From: Mallotus nudiflorus
Lineage: Eukaryota > Streptophyta > Magnoliopsida > Malpighiales > Euphorbiaceae
DNA length: 64,000 nucleotides
Assembly: GCA_947683625.1 (NCBI GenBank)
Contig: CANTUR010000540.1
Location: 134,001-198,000, forward strand
Reading direction: 5' to 3'
A model generated the notes under the pieces. That model saw only the letters and a list, made by a program, of their open reading frames with translations, was not told where the DNA came from and made no database searches. Positions 1 through 10,199 of this stretch are shown piece by piece; the first letter of the stretch is position 1, and each line of letters opens with the position of its first letter. Both the position numbers and the translations under genes were made by a program.

Positions 1-514
1 ATACTAGAAAATTATAAAGACTGGGCAAGTTACCTACAATTTTCATTATGGGGATACAAAACCACTACCAGAATGTCAACAGGAGCCACTCCATATTCTC
101 TGGTGTAAGGGTGTGAAGCTATATTGCCAGTTGAAGTTAAAATCCAATTGAATTAAGTGTTCTCCTAGAGTCTAAAATCCCTGAGTATCAGTGGGTAGAA
201 AGCTGATTGGCATAGCTGACGTTGTTGAATGAAAAGAGGATAAAGGCCATGTATCACTCTTAGTTGTACCATAAAAGGATAGTTCGGGCTTATAGCAAGA
301 AGATCAAGCTAGGCAAGATCAAAGAGGGTGACTTGGTCTTAAAGCTCACTAGGCCAACCATGACTGATCTGCGGGGAAAATTTAAGCAGAATTGGGAGGA
401 TCCTTACCAAGTGAAGAAGCTATTTTCCAAAGGGGCTGCTATTCTATTTGACTTAGAGGGAAATGAATTCAAGAGCCCATCAACATGGACAAGCTAAAGA
501 AATACTTTTTGTAA
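1..514 (+). pseudogene. Tat-like Ty3/gypsy integrase, C-terminal end
   Basis: This is the last part of a retrotransposon integrase, the enzyme that inserts element cDNA into the host chromosome. Frame 1 from the first base reads through WGYKTTTRMSTGATPYSLV, then a stop, then CEAILPVEVKI. This is the GATPYSLVYG...AVLPVE stretch typical of plant Tat/Athila-type integrases. From 264 the frame reads KRIVRAYSKKIKLGKIKEGD and later GKFKQNWEDPYQVKKLF, the GKF-W-GPY block near the C-terminus. A frameshift near 475 restores MDKLKKYFL and a stop at 512-514, the usual end of the polyprotein. At least one stop and two frameshifts are present, so it is dead. The rest of gag-pol lies outside the window to the left. 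The placement in the Tat clade rests on the motif and on the antisense cargo downstream; it is not a tree-based assignment. Confidence 0.82.
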
Positions 515-1139
515 AAGTCTTGCTAGGGAGAAAACCTCAAAAGAGAATGTCTAGGCAAAAGTTAGAAATATAAAAAAGGAAAAAGTACAAATTCTTACTA
601 GATTAAAAACCTGAAAAGGCGATCCAGGAAAAAGTAAAGGACATGTAAAAAGAGAGAGAGAGAGGAAAAGAAAATATTTAGTTGGAAAACTTGCAAGGGC
701 AAGCCAATTAATGACATGAGTTATGTAAGAAGCAAACTTGTATAGTCATGTTGTGCTTAAATTAAATAGAATGGATTGCCTTTATTATTATAAACGTTGC
801 ATTAAATGCTTATTATAACTTGTCTAAGTAGAAAGGAAATTCCATCCAGCAATAGTAAATACAAAGACTAAATTTCATAAACTATCTAATATCGTTTGCT
901 TCTCTTTTGACTCTCCTGGGCACTCGATGCCTGTAATGCCATTGTCCTTTTGTTTCTAGTAAATTCATCCTTTTCTACCTGTTGTAGTTAAATTCATGCC
1001 TTGTGCTGGTCATCAGTAGACTGATCTCCACTGTAGTCAATGAACCTCTGGATGATTCTATGAGGCCAAGTAGCAATTAGGTTGTCCAAAAAGTTATGAG
1101 AAAGAGGCCCCGGTGCAAACTCATGCACTAGTTCCATAA
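515..1139. other. non-coding spacer after integrase
   Basis: No coding signal is visible directly after the polyprotein stop. There is a short GA run at about 651-664. The last part, from about 1000, may be the tail of the antisense DUF7745-like gene, but I cannot read a conserved protein there. Confidence 0.5.
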
Positions 1140-1955
1140 TCTATTATTTTCTGTCCATATTGCCTGCAAAGCTGAGCCAAATTATAGAAGGTGGAAAAAT
1201 AGAGGCGGGCCAAGGGAACACAGTAGGTGTAAGATCGGAGGGTCACATATTGTAGTCTCCATTATAGGCACATCCACTGAATCAGAGTATCAGGGAATAT
1301 AGACAACCAGCTTTGAACATCTTCTGGGACAGGATGAAATATCCTAGTGCGACAGTGTTTGGCCTTATAGTGAGTAATGTCTCTGGGTGTTTCGAGCAAC
1401 CTCAGTTTCTCTTGAAACCAAGCTTGCAAAAATGATAAATGGGTAAGAATGATGGAAAGCAAAAAATGATAAGAGGAAGAAAGGACTCACCTCCAGCAGA
1501 AAAGGACTCCTAGAGAATCATATAGTCTCGGAGAAGTTATAGAGCCCGATAATAGTCTCAGCCAGAATAAGAGGGAAAGGGTTCAGCCCATTCTCCACTC
1601 GGTCTAGAACATGAAGGATCTTTGGGGTCACAGTTGCTAGAAAAGGAGACTAACAAGAATTGAGCATACAGGAAAAGTGCTATCATTCGAGGCTAAGGAA
1701 CCTCGTTGCTATCTACAGTTGCTATCGTTTCCATAAAAGGGCCCATCAGGATTTCATGGCCGAAAATATGGTGAAGAGAGGACTGAGGGAACATGTTTAA
1801 CAACCTTGCCATTTGATATTGAATGGTATGCAAATCCGGGGTTGCAATTGAAGGAATGATGATTTATCGAGTAGGATCTATTTAAGAGCCCAAGATAGCT
1901 TTAAATTCTTTTGGCAAAGGGAAAATCTCTATTTTATTGAACCAAAAACATGCCT
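1140..1955 (-). pseudogene. antisense DUF7745-like accessory gene of a Tat element
   Basis: On the strand opposite to the integrase, successive frames give FWFNKIEIFPLPKEFKAILG (1896-1955 area), GHEILMGPFMETIATV, ALFLYAQFLLVSFSSNCDPK (about 1621-1680), then after a frame change LHVLDRVENGLNPFPLILAE and ETIIGLYNF, then WFQEKLRLLETPRDITHY and LIQWMCL (ends 1262). I recognise this order, including the word VENG-NPFPLILAE-IGL and the EKLRLLE-P block, from plant proteins annotated with DUF7745, which commonly sit in retrotransposons. The function of this domain is unknown to me. At least three frame changes and several stops make it a pseudogene. It lies downstream of, and in the same direction as, the PMD-like gene at 2619-4787, so the two may once have formed one antisense unit. 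It converges on the integrase. The domain name is from memory and needs a profile search. Confidence 0.65.
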
Positions 1956-2236
1956 TTGAGGATCCTAAAACTGAGCAAGAACGTGGAGAAATAAGAATTT
2001 AATCTTCCTAGCATGCAAAGATCGGAAGGCGGATAGGTGGAATGATTCTATTCTAGCCCATGACCCATCATCCAAACTTTTTTAGAATTGGTTATAGCTG
2101 TTTCAAGCTTCTCTTAGTCATGATTAGGGGTTAGAATGCTGTCTAGAAAAGAAGAATAGAGGGAAGTGGCAAGATGAGGAGATTAGGGATTTTTTAAGAA
2201 GATTTGGGGGTTTTTATAACTACAGAATAGATGTGT

Positions 2237-2345
2237 AAAGGTGATCACCTCTACGTACAAGAAATGCCTTTATGAGAAGAGGTGAATGATCTATCGCCTC
2301 TTCATATAGAGGCGACACCCTTTCAAAGAGGCAATGCCTTTACGA
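2237..2345. repeat. palindromic GAGGCGAT-type word cluster 1
   Basis: A dense set of short inverted words: AGGTGATCACCT (2239-2250, perfect palindrome), an arm pair AAGAGGTGA / TCGCCTCTT (about 2276-2302), then GAGGCGACACC and GAGGCAATGCC. The same words recur at 4855-5010, 6485-6612 and 7325-7395, always between the integrase and the end of the Tat-like region. Confidence 0.7.
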
Positions 2346-2618
2346 AATGCAGAACAAGTCTTTACATCGCTAGAAATTCTCTAGGTTGTATATGTAAAGT
2401 TAGAGTAGAGCATTTCAAAAATTAAAAGGTCTGTATTCATTCAAAATTTGACCAAAAAATGAGTTTAAAAGTCACAATTCTCATCCATCCAGTGCAAAAT
2501 ATGAAGGCATAAAAATAAAAAAAATCAATTCAGATAGTAAGAAGGCGATAGTGCAAAGTATCAAATGTTTCTAGAAAAGAACACTCTTATGCTAGCAAAA
2601 ATCTATAGTGGGTCCTCT

Positions 2619-4787
2619 CTACTCATCACTATCAGACTCATTAGCCTTGTCATCAATTGCCTCATTCATAGGCTCATCAGCTGGCTCATTTATAGAAGCA
2701 TCAGTAGGGTCGGTCCCATCATCATTGTTGCTACCCTCGGACTCCTCGTCAATTACCCCCTCCTCCTCATTGCCCTCGACCTGAAGAGCGATGAGCTGGC
2801 ACTCAAGGGTAGTGATCGTAGCTTGATTGGCCTTATTTTGATCCTACAAAAGCTCGATAAAAGGTAAGAAATCATGAAAGCATGCATACATGTAGAAATA
2901 AAAGCATATTTTGTGTTTACCTTCCACTACTACATCACCTGCATCAGGAAGTCCCTGTGGGCCTTGATCACTCGGTACATGTACTCCCCCTGATCTCGAG
3001 GTATTTGTTCCATTGATAATATTAGAACTAACCATGTGTCATAAAACTTAAGAACACAGTTGCGAAAGAAGGAAACTTATATGGGTAGTAGCCTCTGGGA
3101 AGAATGCTAGCTCTAAAGTCATATCCAACATTAGAAACTGACGAGAGAGCTCACCAAAAGGCACCCAACAATGACTCAATAGATCAAGAGTAGCAGTGAG
3201 TCTGCTGGCCATTACCAAGGATTGAAAATTGGAAGGATCCATCGAAGAGGGCACCCTAGAAGAAGAGCCCTTACCATTGGGAATGATGCACGGGCGCTAA
3301 TGAGGCCTCTCCTATGCAAAGGGCCTAAGGTGAGGAGTAGGTGCCCTAGTAGCTACCTAAAAGATAAAAGATAAGTTAGAGCACAACATCTGTAAGTAAA
3401 TATAAAATAAGTAAAGTAAAACATTGCATGCTCACATGAAGTGCAGGCACAGGAAGAGGCACTTGCTACAAAAGATAAGCCCATGTAAAGTCCACATAGC
3501 GAAACTTCCTCTGCTTGTAATAGTCTACAGCATCCTCACCCTGCAGGTCATGATCGAGCTCATCTCCCTCTAACTCATGCACCTAGAAGATATGTTGGGG
3601 AGGAGCAAGATGTGGACACCTCACTCGAGCACTGACTGCTATTGATGTACCCTCTCCTCGAGGAACCAAACTCTACAATCAGGGCCTCTAAGCAAAACCC
3701 TCTTCCTAGATAGAGGGATAAAGTGAACCATGGCCTGCGTCCACCTTGCTTGAGGACCCCATAAGTCCGAACATAGCTATAAGAATAAATAAGTAAGCGA
3801 ATGAATTTGATTAATAAATTTATTGCTAATTCCAGTTACATTTGCAAGTACCTACCTCGTCGTAAGTGAGCATGTTCAACCACTCATGGTGAATATGAAC
3901 ACAAGCCATAGGCCTCCTCCAAGCCTGGCTGAGACCCCACCTCACCATTATAAGGAAAGGGAGTATCACGGACCCTGGTAATCCCCATTATCAACTCTAG
4001 CTCCAGAGCCTAGTCCTACAAAAGAAGCAAAGGGTTGTTAGTGAAATCGCATAGCAACAGTTAGGATGGAATATAAAAGGAAAAGAGAGTAAAATACCAG
4101 TAAGGGATGCCAAAAACTTTAGATTTACTAGCTCTGCGTACTAGCTCATCCATGCTCCTATAAAGATAAACTAAGGTACAATTGCCCTAATCATAGGTTG
4201 CCACCAAATCTAGATCCCTTAGAGGCATAAAAAAGCTCAAGTCCACAGAGCTGGCTATGTCAGTAAATAGTGTAGTGCCCAGTAGATAAAAGAGGAAAGC
4301 ACATACCACTTAGTCGATCTGTAGGGGTATAATGGCCGCCTCAACTCTAGCACGGGTGTAGAAGCTCCTAATCGACTTGAGCTTCACTGTATGGGTCCCC
4401 TTTATGTCTAGGACCATCCTAAGTAGACGCTTGATGAAAGCAAGATGGTCAAGAGATAACTGGTGGAGGCTGGCATCGAAAGGAACAAAATCCCTAGCAC
4501 AAGTGATGCCAGTAATTGCGGCGAAGGCTACTAGGTCCAGGTTAAACTCCCCAAAAGGAAGATGAAATGTGTGGGTGGTGTCAGACCTGACACCACCTCT
4601 CCATCAGGCCATGCAAGGGCTAGTAGTCTGTATGCCCCTGCTATGCTAGGAGTGCCAGGATAAATTCAGAGAAGCCAGTTTCGTGAATCTGAGTCTATAT
4701 GGCCTCAGAAATCTCATCGTACCAAATGCGTACACTGCTAAAGTTCCTAGCACCCTTGAGGGTGTGGGCATCAAGCTAAGGGAGTAA
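2619..4787 (-). pseudogene. antisense plant-mobile-domain (PMD) gene of a Tat element
   Basis: The protein resembles the plant mobile domain (aminotransferase-like PMD, as in MAIN/MAIL1), a domain found both in host genes and captured by transposons. Read on the minus strand, in order: RIWYDEISEAI and HETGFSEFILALLA (4650-4745), ERW, a frameshift, HTFHLPFGEFNLDLVAFAAI (about 4520-4580), TGITCARDFVPFDASLHQLS, AFLFYLLGTTLF, MPLRDLDLVATYD, NCTLVYLYRSMDELVRRASK, then RWGLSQAWRRPMACVHIHHE, WLNMLTYDE, AMVHFIPLSRKRVLLRGPDC and VWFLEERVH. The C-terminus, after a low-complexity stretch, is acidic and rich in D, E, S and N, ending at the stop 2619-2621. Likely small introns with GT...AG ends lie near 4023-4098, 3775-3858 and 2847-2921. 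Several in-frame stops and frameshifts show it is decayed. Its direction is opposite to the element's integrase. A cellular PMD gene is less likely because the integrase and element repeats flank it. Confidence 0.8.
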
Positions 4788-4854
4788 AAAAGGGAGTAGA
4801 ATTTTCATTTTATGTAATAAAATTTCAAATTTTAACTAAATCCTTTTACAGAGG

Positions 4855-5010
4855 TGAATGCCTCTATCAAAAAGGCAATCGCTTTAGTGATGAGGCATCA
4901 TCTCCTGATATAGAGGCGATCGCCTCATTGTACTTGAAAAGGTGAGTGCCTCTTAATAAAGAAGGAGATCACCTCTTCGATCGCCCCATCTTAGAGGCAA
5001 CACCTCTTCA
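4855..5010. repeat. palindromic GAGGCGAT-type word cluster 2
   Basis: Contains the perfect 14-bp palindrome GAGGCGATCGCCTC at 4913-4926 plus GAGGTGAATGCCTC, AGGAGATCACCTCTTC and GAGGCAACACCTCTTC. It sits just upstream (in the antisense sense) of the PMD-like gene, so a promoter or leader role is possible, but only the repetition is seen. Confidence 0.7.
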
Positions 5011-5624
5011 TGATGATAATTTGATATAATAATTCAAAATCTCAATTACCAATCCATAAAATTCAATTTCTTTCAGTTAAATTGATAAACGTGTATTTAT
5101 GAACAATAACCCGATTTTATTTGATGATATTTGTAAGAAAAAATTAAAGAAATTGGATACCAACCTTTCTGGTGGCCAAGCCGTAGATATGGGATTGCAC
5201 ATTCGCAAACAGGGGGATCTCATCTTCAATACTGAGCTCCAAACTCTAAGAGGGATGCACTGTAGGTGTCATAGGGTCCTATATAGGAAAATCTAGAGTC
5301 TATACGGTGTCCATGTAAAAGAATGAGGAGAATAGGAAAAGTAGAAAAAAGAGAAAAAGGGAAAAGGAAAGAGAATTCAAGAAGTGAAAGTGACCCTTAG
5401 AAAAGAAAAGTGAGAATTTATATGATTAGGGCAGGAGAGAAAGATTGAAAGAAAAGAAAATAAAGAGCAGAGGGTGAGGCCCACTTAGTAAAATAGAGCA
5501 TAGAATGGCCTATGGCCTGCCAAAAAAAAACTTGAATCGATTTGTGGATGAGAATTTTTGCATTATTACTCAGTTATATCTCATAATTAATTTTTAGATA
5601 AGAATATTCTAATCGAAAGCATAA
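5011..5624. other. non-coding, purine-rich tail
   Basis: No coding signal recognised. Bases 5320-5470 are strongly purine-rich (runs of A and G), which could include a polypurine tract or simply be low complexity. Confidence 0.4.
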
Positions 5625-5840
5625 GGAAGAACAAGTGTCTAGTCGAGTTTGAATCCTTAAAGTTCATGGAAGAACAAGCATTTGGTCAGGTTTGAATCTA
5701 CGAAGTGCGTGGAAGAACAAGCATTTAGTTGGGTTTGAATCCCTGAAGTGTGAGAAAGAACAAGCATCTAGTTGGGTTTGAATCCCTGAAATGTGCATCT
5801 CAGGAGATGTCTGGTCAGGTTTGAATCCTTGAAGTGCATT
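5625..5840. repeat. 43-bp minisatellite, about five copies
   Basis: Units start near 5625, 5668, 5711 and 5754, each built on GGAAGAACAAGCATTTAGTT followed by GGGTTTGAATCCCTGAAGTG, with a fifth, more diverged copy to about 5840. The period is 43 bp. Tandem repeats in the 3' untranslated part are a known property of Tat/Ogre elements, so this fits the element's 3' region. Confidence 0.8.
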
Positions 5841-5844
5841 CTTG

Positions 5845-6175
5845 TTTTACTAAGTAATTCTTGAGCTAGGAAAACCTGGGTTTTACGCCAAACTATAATG
5901 AGTAACTGATTGGGCTAGGAAAACTCGAGGAATACGATTACGTTTCATCTTTTCTACTGAGTGACTTCTCAAGCCAGGAAACCTTGGGAATCATGCCAAA
6001 ATTATAATAAGTAGCTTATCGAGTTATCTTAACCCGAGGATCATGGCTACATTTCTCTTCTGTCTCTACTGAGTGAAGATTTGGCCATACTTGAGATTCA
6101 CGACAAATTTATTAATAAGTGACTGATCAGGCCAGGAAAACCTGAGGATCACGGTCACATTTTGAAGATGAAGTT
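5845..6175. repeat. alternating two-unit minisatellite
   Basis: Three copies of a block of about 110 bp, each made of two related units beginning AGTAACTGATT or AGTGACT, with GCCAGGAAAACCTGAGGATC-type cores and ending in CTACTG or AATTATAATA. Copies alternate a longer and a shorter unit, like a small higher-order repeat. It follows the 43-bp array directly. Confidence 0.65.
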
Positions 6176-6484
6176 TGACCTATTGGGTTTGAATTCCTGA
6201 GGTTGACGGCTCGATCGAAGCTCGCAGGTCAGGTATGTCATTCTTACTTTTTATTATTTGATATGCATGTTGCTTTTTCAAAAAATTATTTTCAGAAAAT
6301 TTGATTTTTTGAAAAACCAAGGGAAAACTATGGACATTGTCAGTTTAATCAGCCCGTAATGAAAGCCCAATGATGAAAAAGTTTGAGTATTGAATGCAAG
6401 GAGAGCCCAAGACTTCTTTAAAATCAACTCAGAAAGCTTAAACACTAAGCCAAGCCAAAAATAAAAGCTAAAGCCCAAGCTCAT
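6176..6484. other. non-coding stretch between repeat blocks
   Basis: No recognisable protein or repeat between the minisatellites and the third palindromic cluster. Short open frames on the minus strand show no conserved motif. Confidence 0.4.
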
Positions 6485-6612
6485 CGCCTCTTGACCCAAG
6501 GGCCCTAACCTGGCCTAGGAGAAGAGGCGATCACCTTAACAAAGAAGTGTCGCCTCTTCACCCTGGGCATCGGTAAGGCGACGCCTCATTGAAGAGGTGG
6601 CACCTCTTCACA
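6485..6612. repeat. palindromic GAGGCGAT-type word cluster 3
   Basis: Contains CATCGCCTCTT, GAAGAGGCGATCACCTT, GTGTCGCCTCTTC, AAGGCGACGCCTC and the near-perfect inverted pair GAAGAGGTGGCACCTCTTC (6591-6609). It uses the same words as the clusters at 2237 and 4855. Confidence 0.7.
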
Positions 6613-6689
6613 CCCACTCTCTGCAGCATTAAATGCTATTAATGGTAGTGGTTAGAGGCTCACCTACTAAAGAGTTTGTCATTTTTGGA

Positions 6690-6978
6690 TGTGAAAGAAA
6701 GGAAAAAAGCAAAAAAAAAAAAAGAGCTTGGGGAATGAAAAAAAGGTAAGGGGAGAGGGTAAGAATGGTTTTAGGGAAATTGAAAAAGGGGAGAGGGTGA
6801 AAGGCTTTAAAAGGGAATGTGGGGGCATGAGAGAGGGAGAGGTTAGGAATTTGAAGGCTGGCAACTTGGAAAAAGGGTCTGGAAAAAAGAAGATAGAGAG
6901 AAAAAGAGAGAAATAGGAGAAAAAAAAAAGGAAAGGAAAAAAGGAGGAAGAAGAAGGAGAAGAGACTTTGAAGCTTAG
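6690..6978. repeat. long purine-rich low-complexity tract
   Basis: Almost 290 bases of A and G on the + strand (for example GGGAGAGGGTGAAAGG and A-rich runs around 6918-6942). Open frames through it, on either strand, are composition artefacts. A polypurine tract of the Tat-like element could lie here, but no LTR start can be fixed. Confidence 0.5.
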
Positions 6979-7089
6979 GATACTTGACTCTTGAGAAGAG
7001 GAAGGGACCTCCTTGCATTCAAAGCCATTCATCCATCGATTAAGCTCTGAGGGCTTAGTTAGGAGCATAAAGCATGTCCAAGTCATTAA

Positions 7090-8357
7090 GCCTCCCCCTT
7101 CTTAAGCTTTAAGTCCTTTGTTTTCATTAAAAGTATTGATTCATTACTTTTGTATTTGTATTCTTGAGTTTTATTGCTTATTTAAAGTCATATGTGAAGT
7201 CATGATTGTATGAGATATTCAATATTGATTATTTATAGTTGCATATTTGTGTATGTTTCTTATTTATTCGCATGATCATTAATTTTTCTAGGATTTAAAA
7301 AATGTAGTCTATCTTTGTCCCTGTTGAAGAGAGACATCACCCTTTCATGATGAGTCGACAATGGCATCACCTCCTAGTGGCGTCACCCCTTGACTAGCAT
7401 TCTGCATGTTTCTATCTTGATTTTTAGCTATTATCTTGCATCTTTGGCATGATTTTCTTATCTAATCTATTATATTTCTTGATTTTATGCATCATTACCA
7501 TGTTGACCAATATTGTTTCTATGTTATATTATTATGTTATTTAATGGACTATTTTATGAGTTTGTTTTCATTCATTTTTGTGAATATTATTTGTTGATGA
7601 TTTGTAAATATTATTGGTGTTGTGAGATGGAACTAACTTGTATTTGTTGTAGAAATTATTTGGTGATTTTTAATCACTAGATAATTACTATATTAACTAT
7701 TTTTAGAGAAATTTTAATTTGTAATTAATTAGTTTATTTTTAGTTTATGTATGGTTTATTTTTAGTATTTTTTACATTTATTTACACAAAAAGCTGTAAT
7801 CATTAATCCCTCTCCCCTTTTATTTGGAATGAATGGTTGTAAATTATTTTTATTTTATTTTATTTGTGATTGAATGTCAAGGATATAAGCATGAAATGGG
7901 ACTAATGCACAAACTTGGAATAAAATATAAAATTAGAAACCATTCGCGATTAACATGTTAATAAGGAAATACTTTAATAATCAAAGGTAATAAAATACAA
8001 AACACACACGGAGGCCAACCACAAGGTTGGGTGGGCATTCCAAAACCCGATATCTGATGACAGCTTATGGGAACCTCTATGGAATCTAGTTATTGTACAA
8101 TGTATCCCGATTGTTATCCAGGTGGTGACTCTATCTCCATTTTGGGCCCCAAGCCCACTATGTATTTTCTAGTGAGCCCTGAACTCATACAGAGCCGTGG
8201 TTGCCAGCACTTGGGTGCACGACCAAAACTGCTACCTACGCTACCATCTTTATAGCAACCTAAACTTTTTAACCTTACTTTTCTTTTGTCTGACGATTAT
8301 TCTGTAATCCTTCACTAAGTTATGAAAAATACACTTCAATGTATGTTTCTTAACTAA
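7090..8357. other. gene-free segment, probable end of the Tat-like element
   Basis: AT-rich, with no coding signal on either strand. A fourth, weaker set of the palindromic word (ACATCACC, GGCATCACCTCC, GGCGTCACC) lies at 7325-7395. From 8000 to 8260 the base composition is more balanced, with no protein recognised. The Tat-like element must end before the CAF1 relic at 8358, but I could not place its LTR ends. Confidence 0.4.
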
Positions 8358-8484
8358 CTAATCAAGGTGGCCACTTTCTATCAATTCTTTAAACACATGT
8401 AGAGTCAACAGATTGTCCGACCTAGAGTGATGAGCAAGGCCAACACTTATCTAGACTCCTAAATAATGTACCACATGGTCCAAA
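8358..8484 (-). pseudogene. CAF1-like deadenylase relic, C-terminal piece
   Basis: CAF1 is the DEDD-type 3'-5' exoribonuclease subunit of the CCR4-NOT complex that shortens mRNA poly(A) tails. Read on the minus strand this piece gives LDHVVHYLGV, a stop, then ISVGLAHHSRSDNLLTLHVF and KELIESGHLD with a stop at 8358-8360. It matches the CAF1 C-terminal block that usually reads G-LD-VA--L-V---VG--HQAGSDSLLT---F. The D of HHSRSD corresponds to a catalytic aspartate and is kept. Two in-frame stops mark it as dead. The upstream pieces of the same gene lie at 14168-14196 and 20968-21345, beyond two retrotransposon insertions. About 70-80 residues between TKF and LDHVV are missing. Confidence 0.8.
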
Positions 8485-8956
8485 TGTTAAACCTTTTGAT
8501 TACATGCGTCAAGGTTTCTAAATTCAATTTCATAAAACAAATCAAATTTAAGTACATGCAACAAGAAAATAATTTATGAAAAATAAAACACATATTTTGA
8601 TTGAGAATAAGAATCTGTTTTGGGATCCATCATCAGCTTCTACAAGGAGAAAAAGTAACTTGTATTTTAGCCAATTTTTTTTCTGCCTTTAATATTAGCT
8701 CTCAAGATGGTGTAAGCCTTCTATATGTCTTTTTAATTTAAGAAGAAAGAGGTTAAATACAAAGAGGAGGGCAAAAAAGGTTTAACCATATGTAGGTAGT
8801 GAGTTTATAGGTTGTTACCATCATGAGCCCATGGGCTTCTACAACCCACACTGATGAGAGTAAGCCCACTTTATTATTAATTAAAGTCTAACCCAATTTT
8901 ATATGATTATCTTGTTATATAACCCATAATTAATAGAGCCCATTGTTAAATTTTCA
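8485..8956 (-). repeat. copia 3' LTR (472 bp)
   Basis: Plus-strand ends are TGTTAAACC...AATTTTCA. It is bordered on the inside by the polypurine tract 8957-8973 and on the outside by CAF1 codons. About 230 bp at its left end are repeated at 13935-14167. Confidence 0.7.
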
Positions 8957-8973
8957 ATATTCTCCCAATTGGG

Positions 8974-10010
8974 CGATATTAATTGTAGAATTTACAAAAA
9001 AAAAACAAACTTTAAGAGTATTCGTTCTTTGTTTGTATAACATGACTCTAGAGAATTGTTTTTTCTAATAGAATTTCTGATATGATAACTAATGTGACAT
9101 TTTTTTCAATGTTCATTCTTATATGCCATTTGAGAAAGACCCAATAAGTTTTAAGATCTATCTTTATGGATTTCAATTCTGAGTACAACAGATGCACTTC
9201 CAAGATCCTTCATTTCAAAGTGACTTGACATCAATTGCTTCACTTCATGCAATATGCCAAAATCATTACTTACGAGTGAAGTGTCATCAATATATAATAT
9301 GAGAAAGACAATTTACTCCTACTGACCTTGAGATATATGCACCTATCAACCTTATTTTCTACAAAACCCATAGAAGATATTACATTATCAAATTTTATGT
9401 ACCATTGTCGTGAGGTTTGTTTGAGCCCATCAATAGAATTTTTGACTTTACATACAAGGTTTTTACCATTTTCACAAAATCCTTATAGTTGAACCATGTA
9501 GACTTCTTCATTCCATTCTCCATTTAAGAATGTGGCTCATACATTCATTTGATGTAACTTCAAATCATAATGAGTTACTAGTGCCATAATCACACTAAAG
9601 GTATTTTTAGAGGATGCAAGAGAAAATATTTCATTATAATTGATTCCTCCATTTGAGTGTTTCCTTTTGCAATTAATATGGCCTTAAACCATTTTATATT
9701 TTCTTTGGAGTCCTTTTTGGTTTAGTAAATCCATTATATCCAATGGGTTTACAACCTTCAGGTAATTCAATAATCTCCCACACTTTATTATAATCCATAG
9801 AATGCATTTTATCTATCATTGCATCTCTTCATATATCAAATTGAGGCCTTATAATAGCTTCCTTATAAGTTTTTGGATCTTAAACATGACCAATGTCATA
9901 TTCAAATTTTCTTAAATAAACCATATAGTTAGAGAATATAACAAACCTCCTTATCTTAGTATGTCACCTAAGAGGAACTTTAGTAACAATTTCTTAAGTT
10001 GAGTGTGGAG
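8974..10010 (-). pseudogene. copia reverse transcriptase, decayed and without RNase H
   Basis: On the minus strand successive frames give KMHSMDYNKVWEIIELPEGC then KPIGY, and near the end FLILYIDDTSLVSNDFGILH (YIDD active site at about 9282-9293), EMKDLGSASVVLRIEIHKDR and LGLSQMAYKNE. These are standard copia reverse transcriptase words. The frame is broken many times. After LGLSQ only a short tail remains before the polypurine tract, so the RNase H domain has been deleted. Confidence 0.8.
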
Positions 10011-10199
10011 TTGGACCACCTTGTGCTTGTTCCTATATTATAGGAGCTACATGAGCCACTATAGGTATAGGCACCAATGTCTATTATTGTATAGACATAG
10101 GAACATAGAAAATTTTGGTATGCTTCTCCTCACTTGTAGCTTTTTAATGATGCACATTTTCACATACATCCATTTCTAGAAACTTAGTAGTTTGAGATT

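Noticed and set aside
4377..4565. Plus-strand frame of 62 codons
   Set aside because: Antisense of the PMD domain on minus, which has clear family motifs; the plus frame has none.
6629..7086. Open frames of 129 and 135 codons on minus, F/L/S-rich, which look like membrane proteins
   Set aside because: They lie over a 290-base purine tract, so the F, L and S content follows from base composition. No conserved motif, and two overlapping frames are open at once.
8100..8150. GGTGGTGACTC word that recalls the tRNA-primer region of Tat elements (TGGCGACTC)
   Set aside because: Only a short match, without LTR ends in support, so I did not call a primer site or an LTR boundary.
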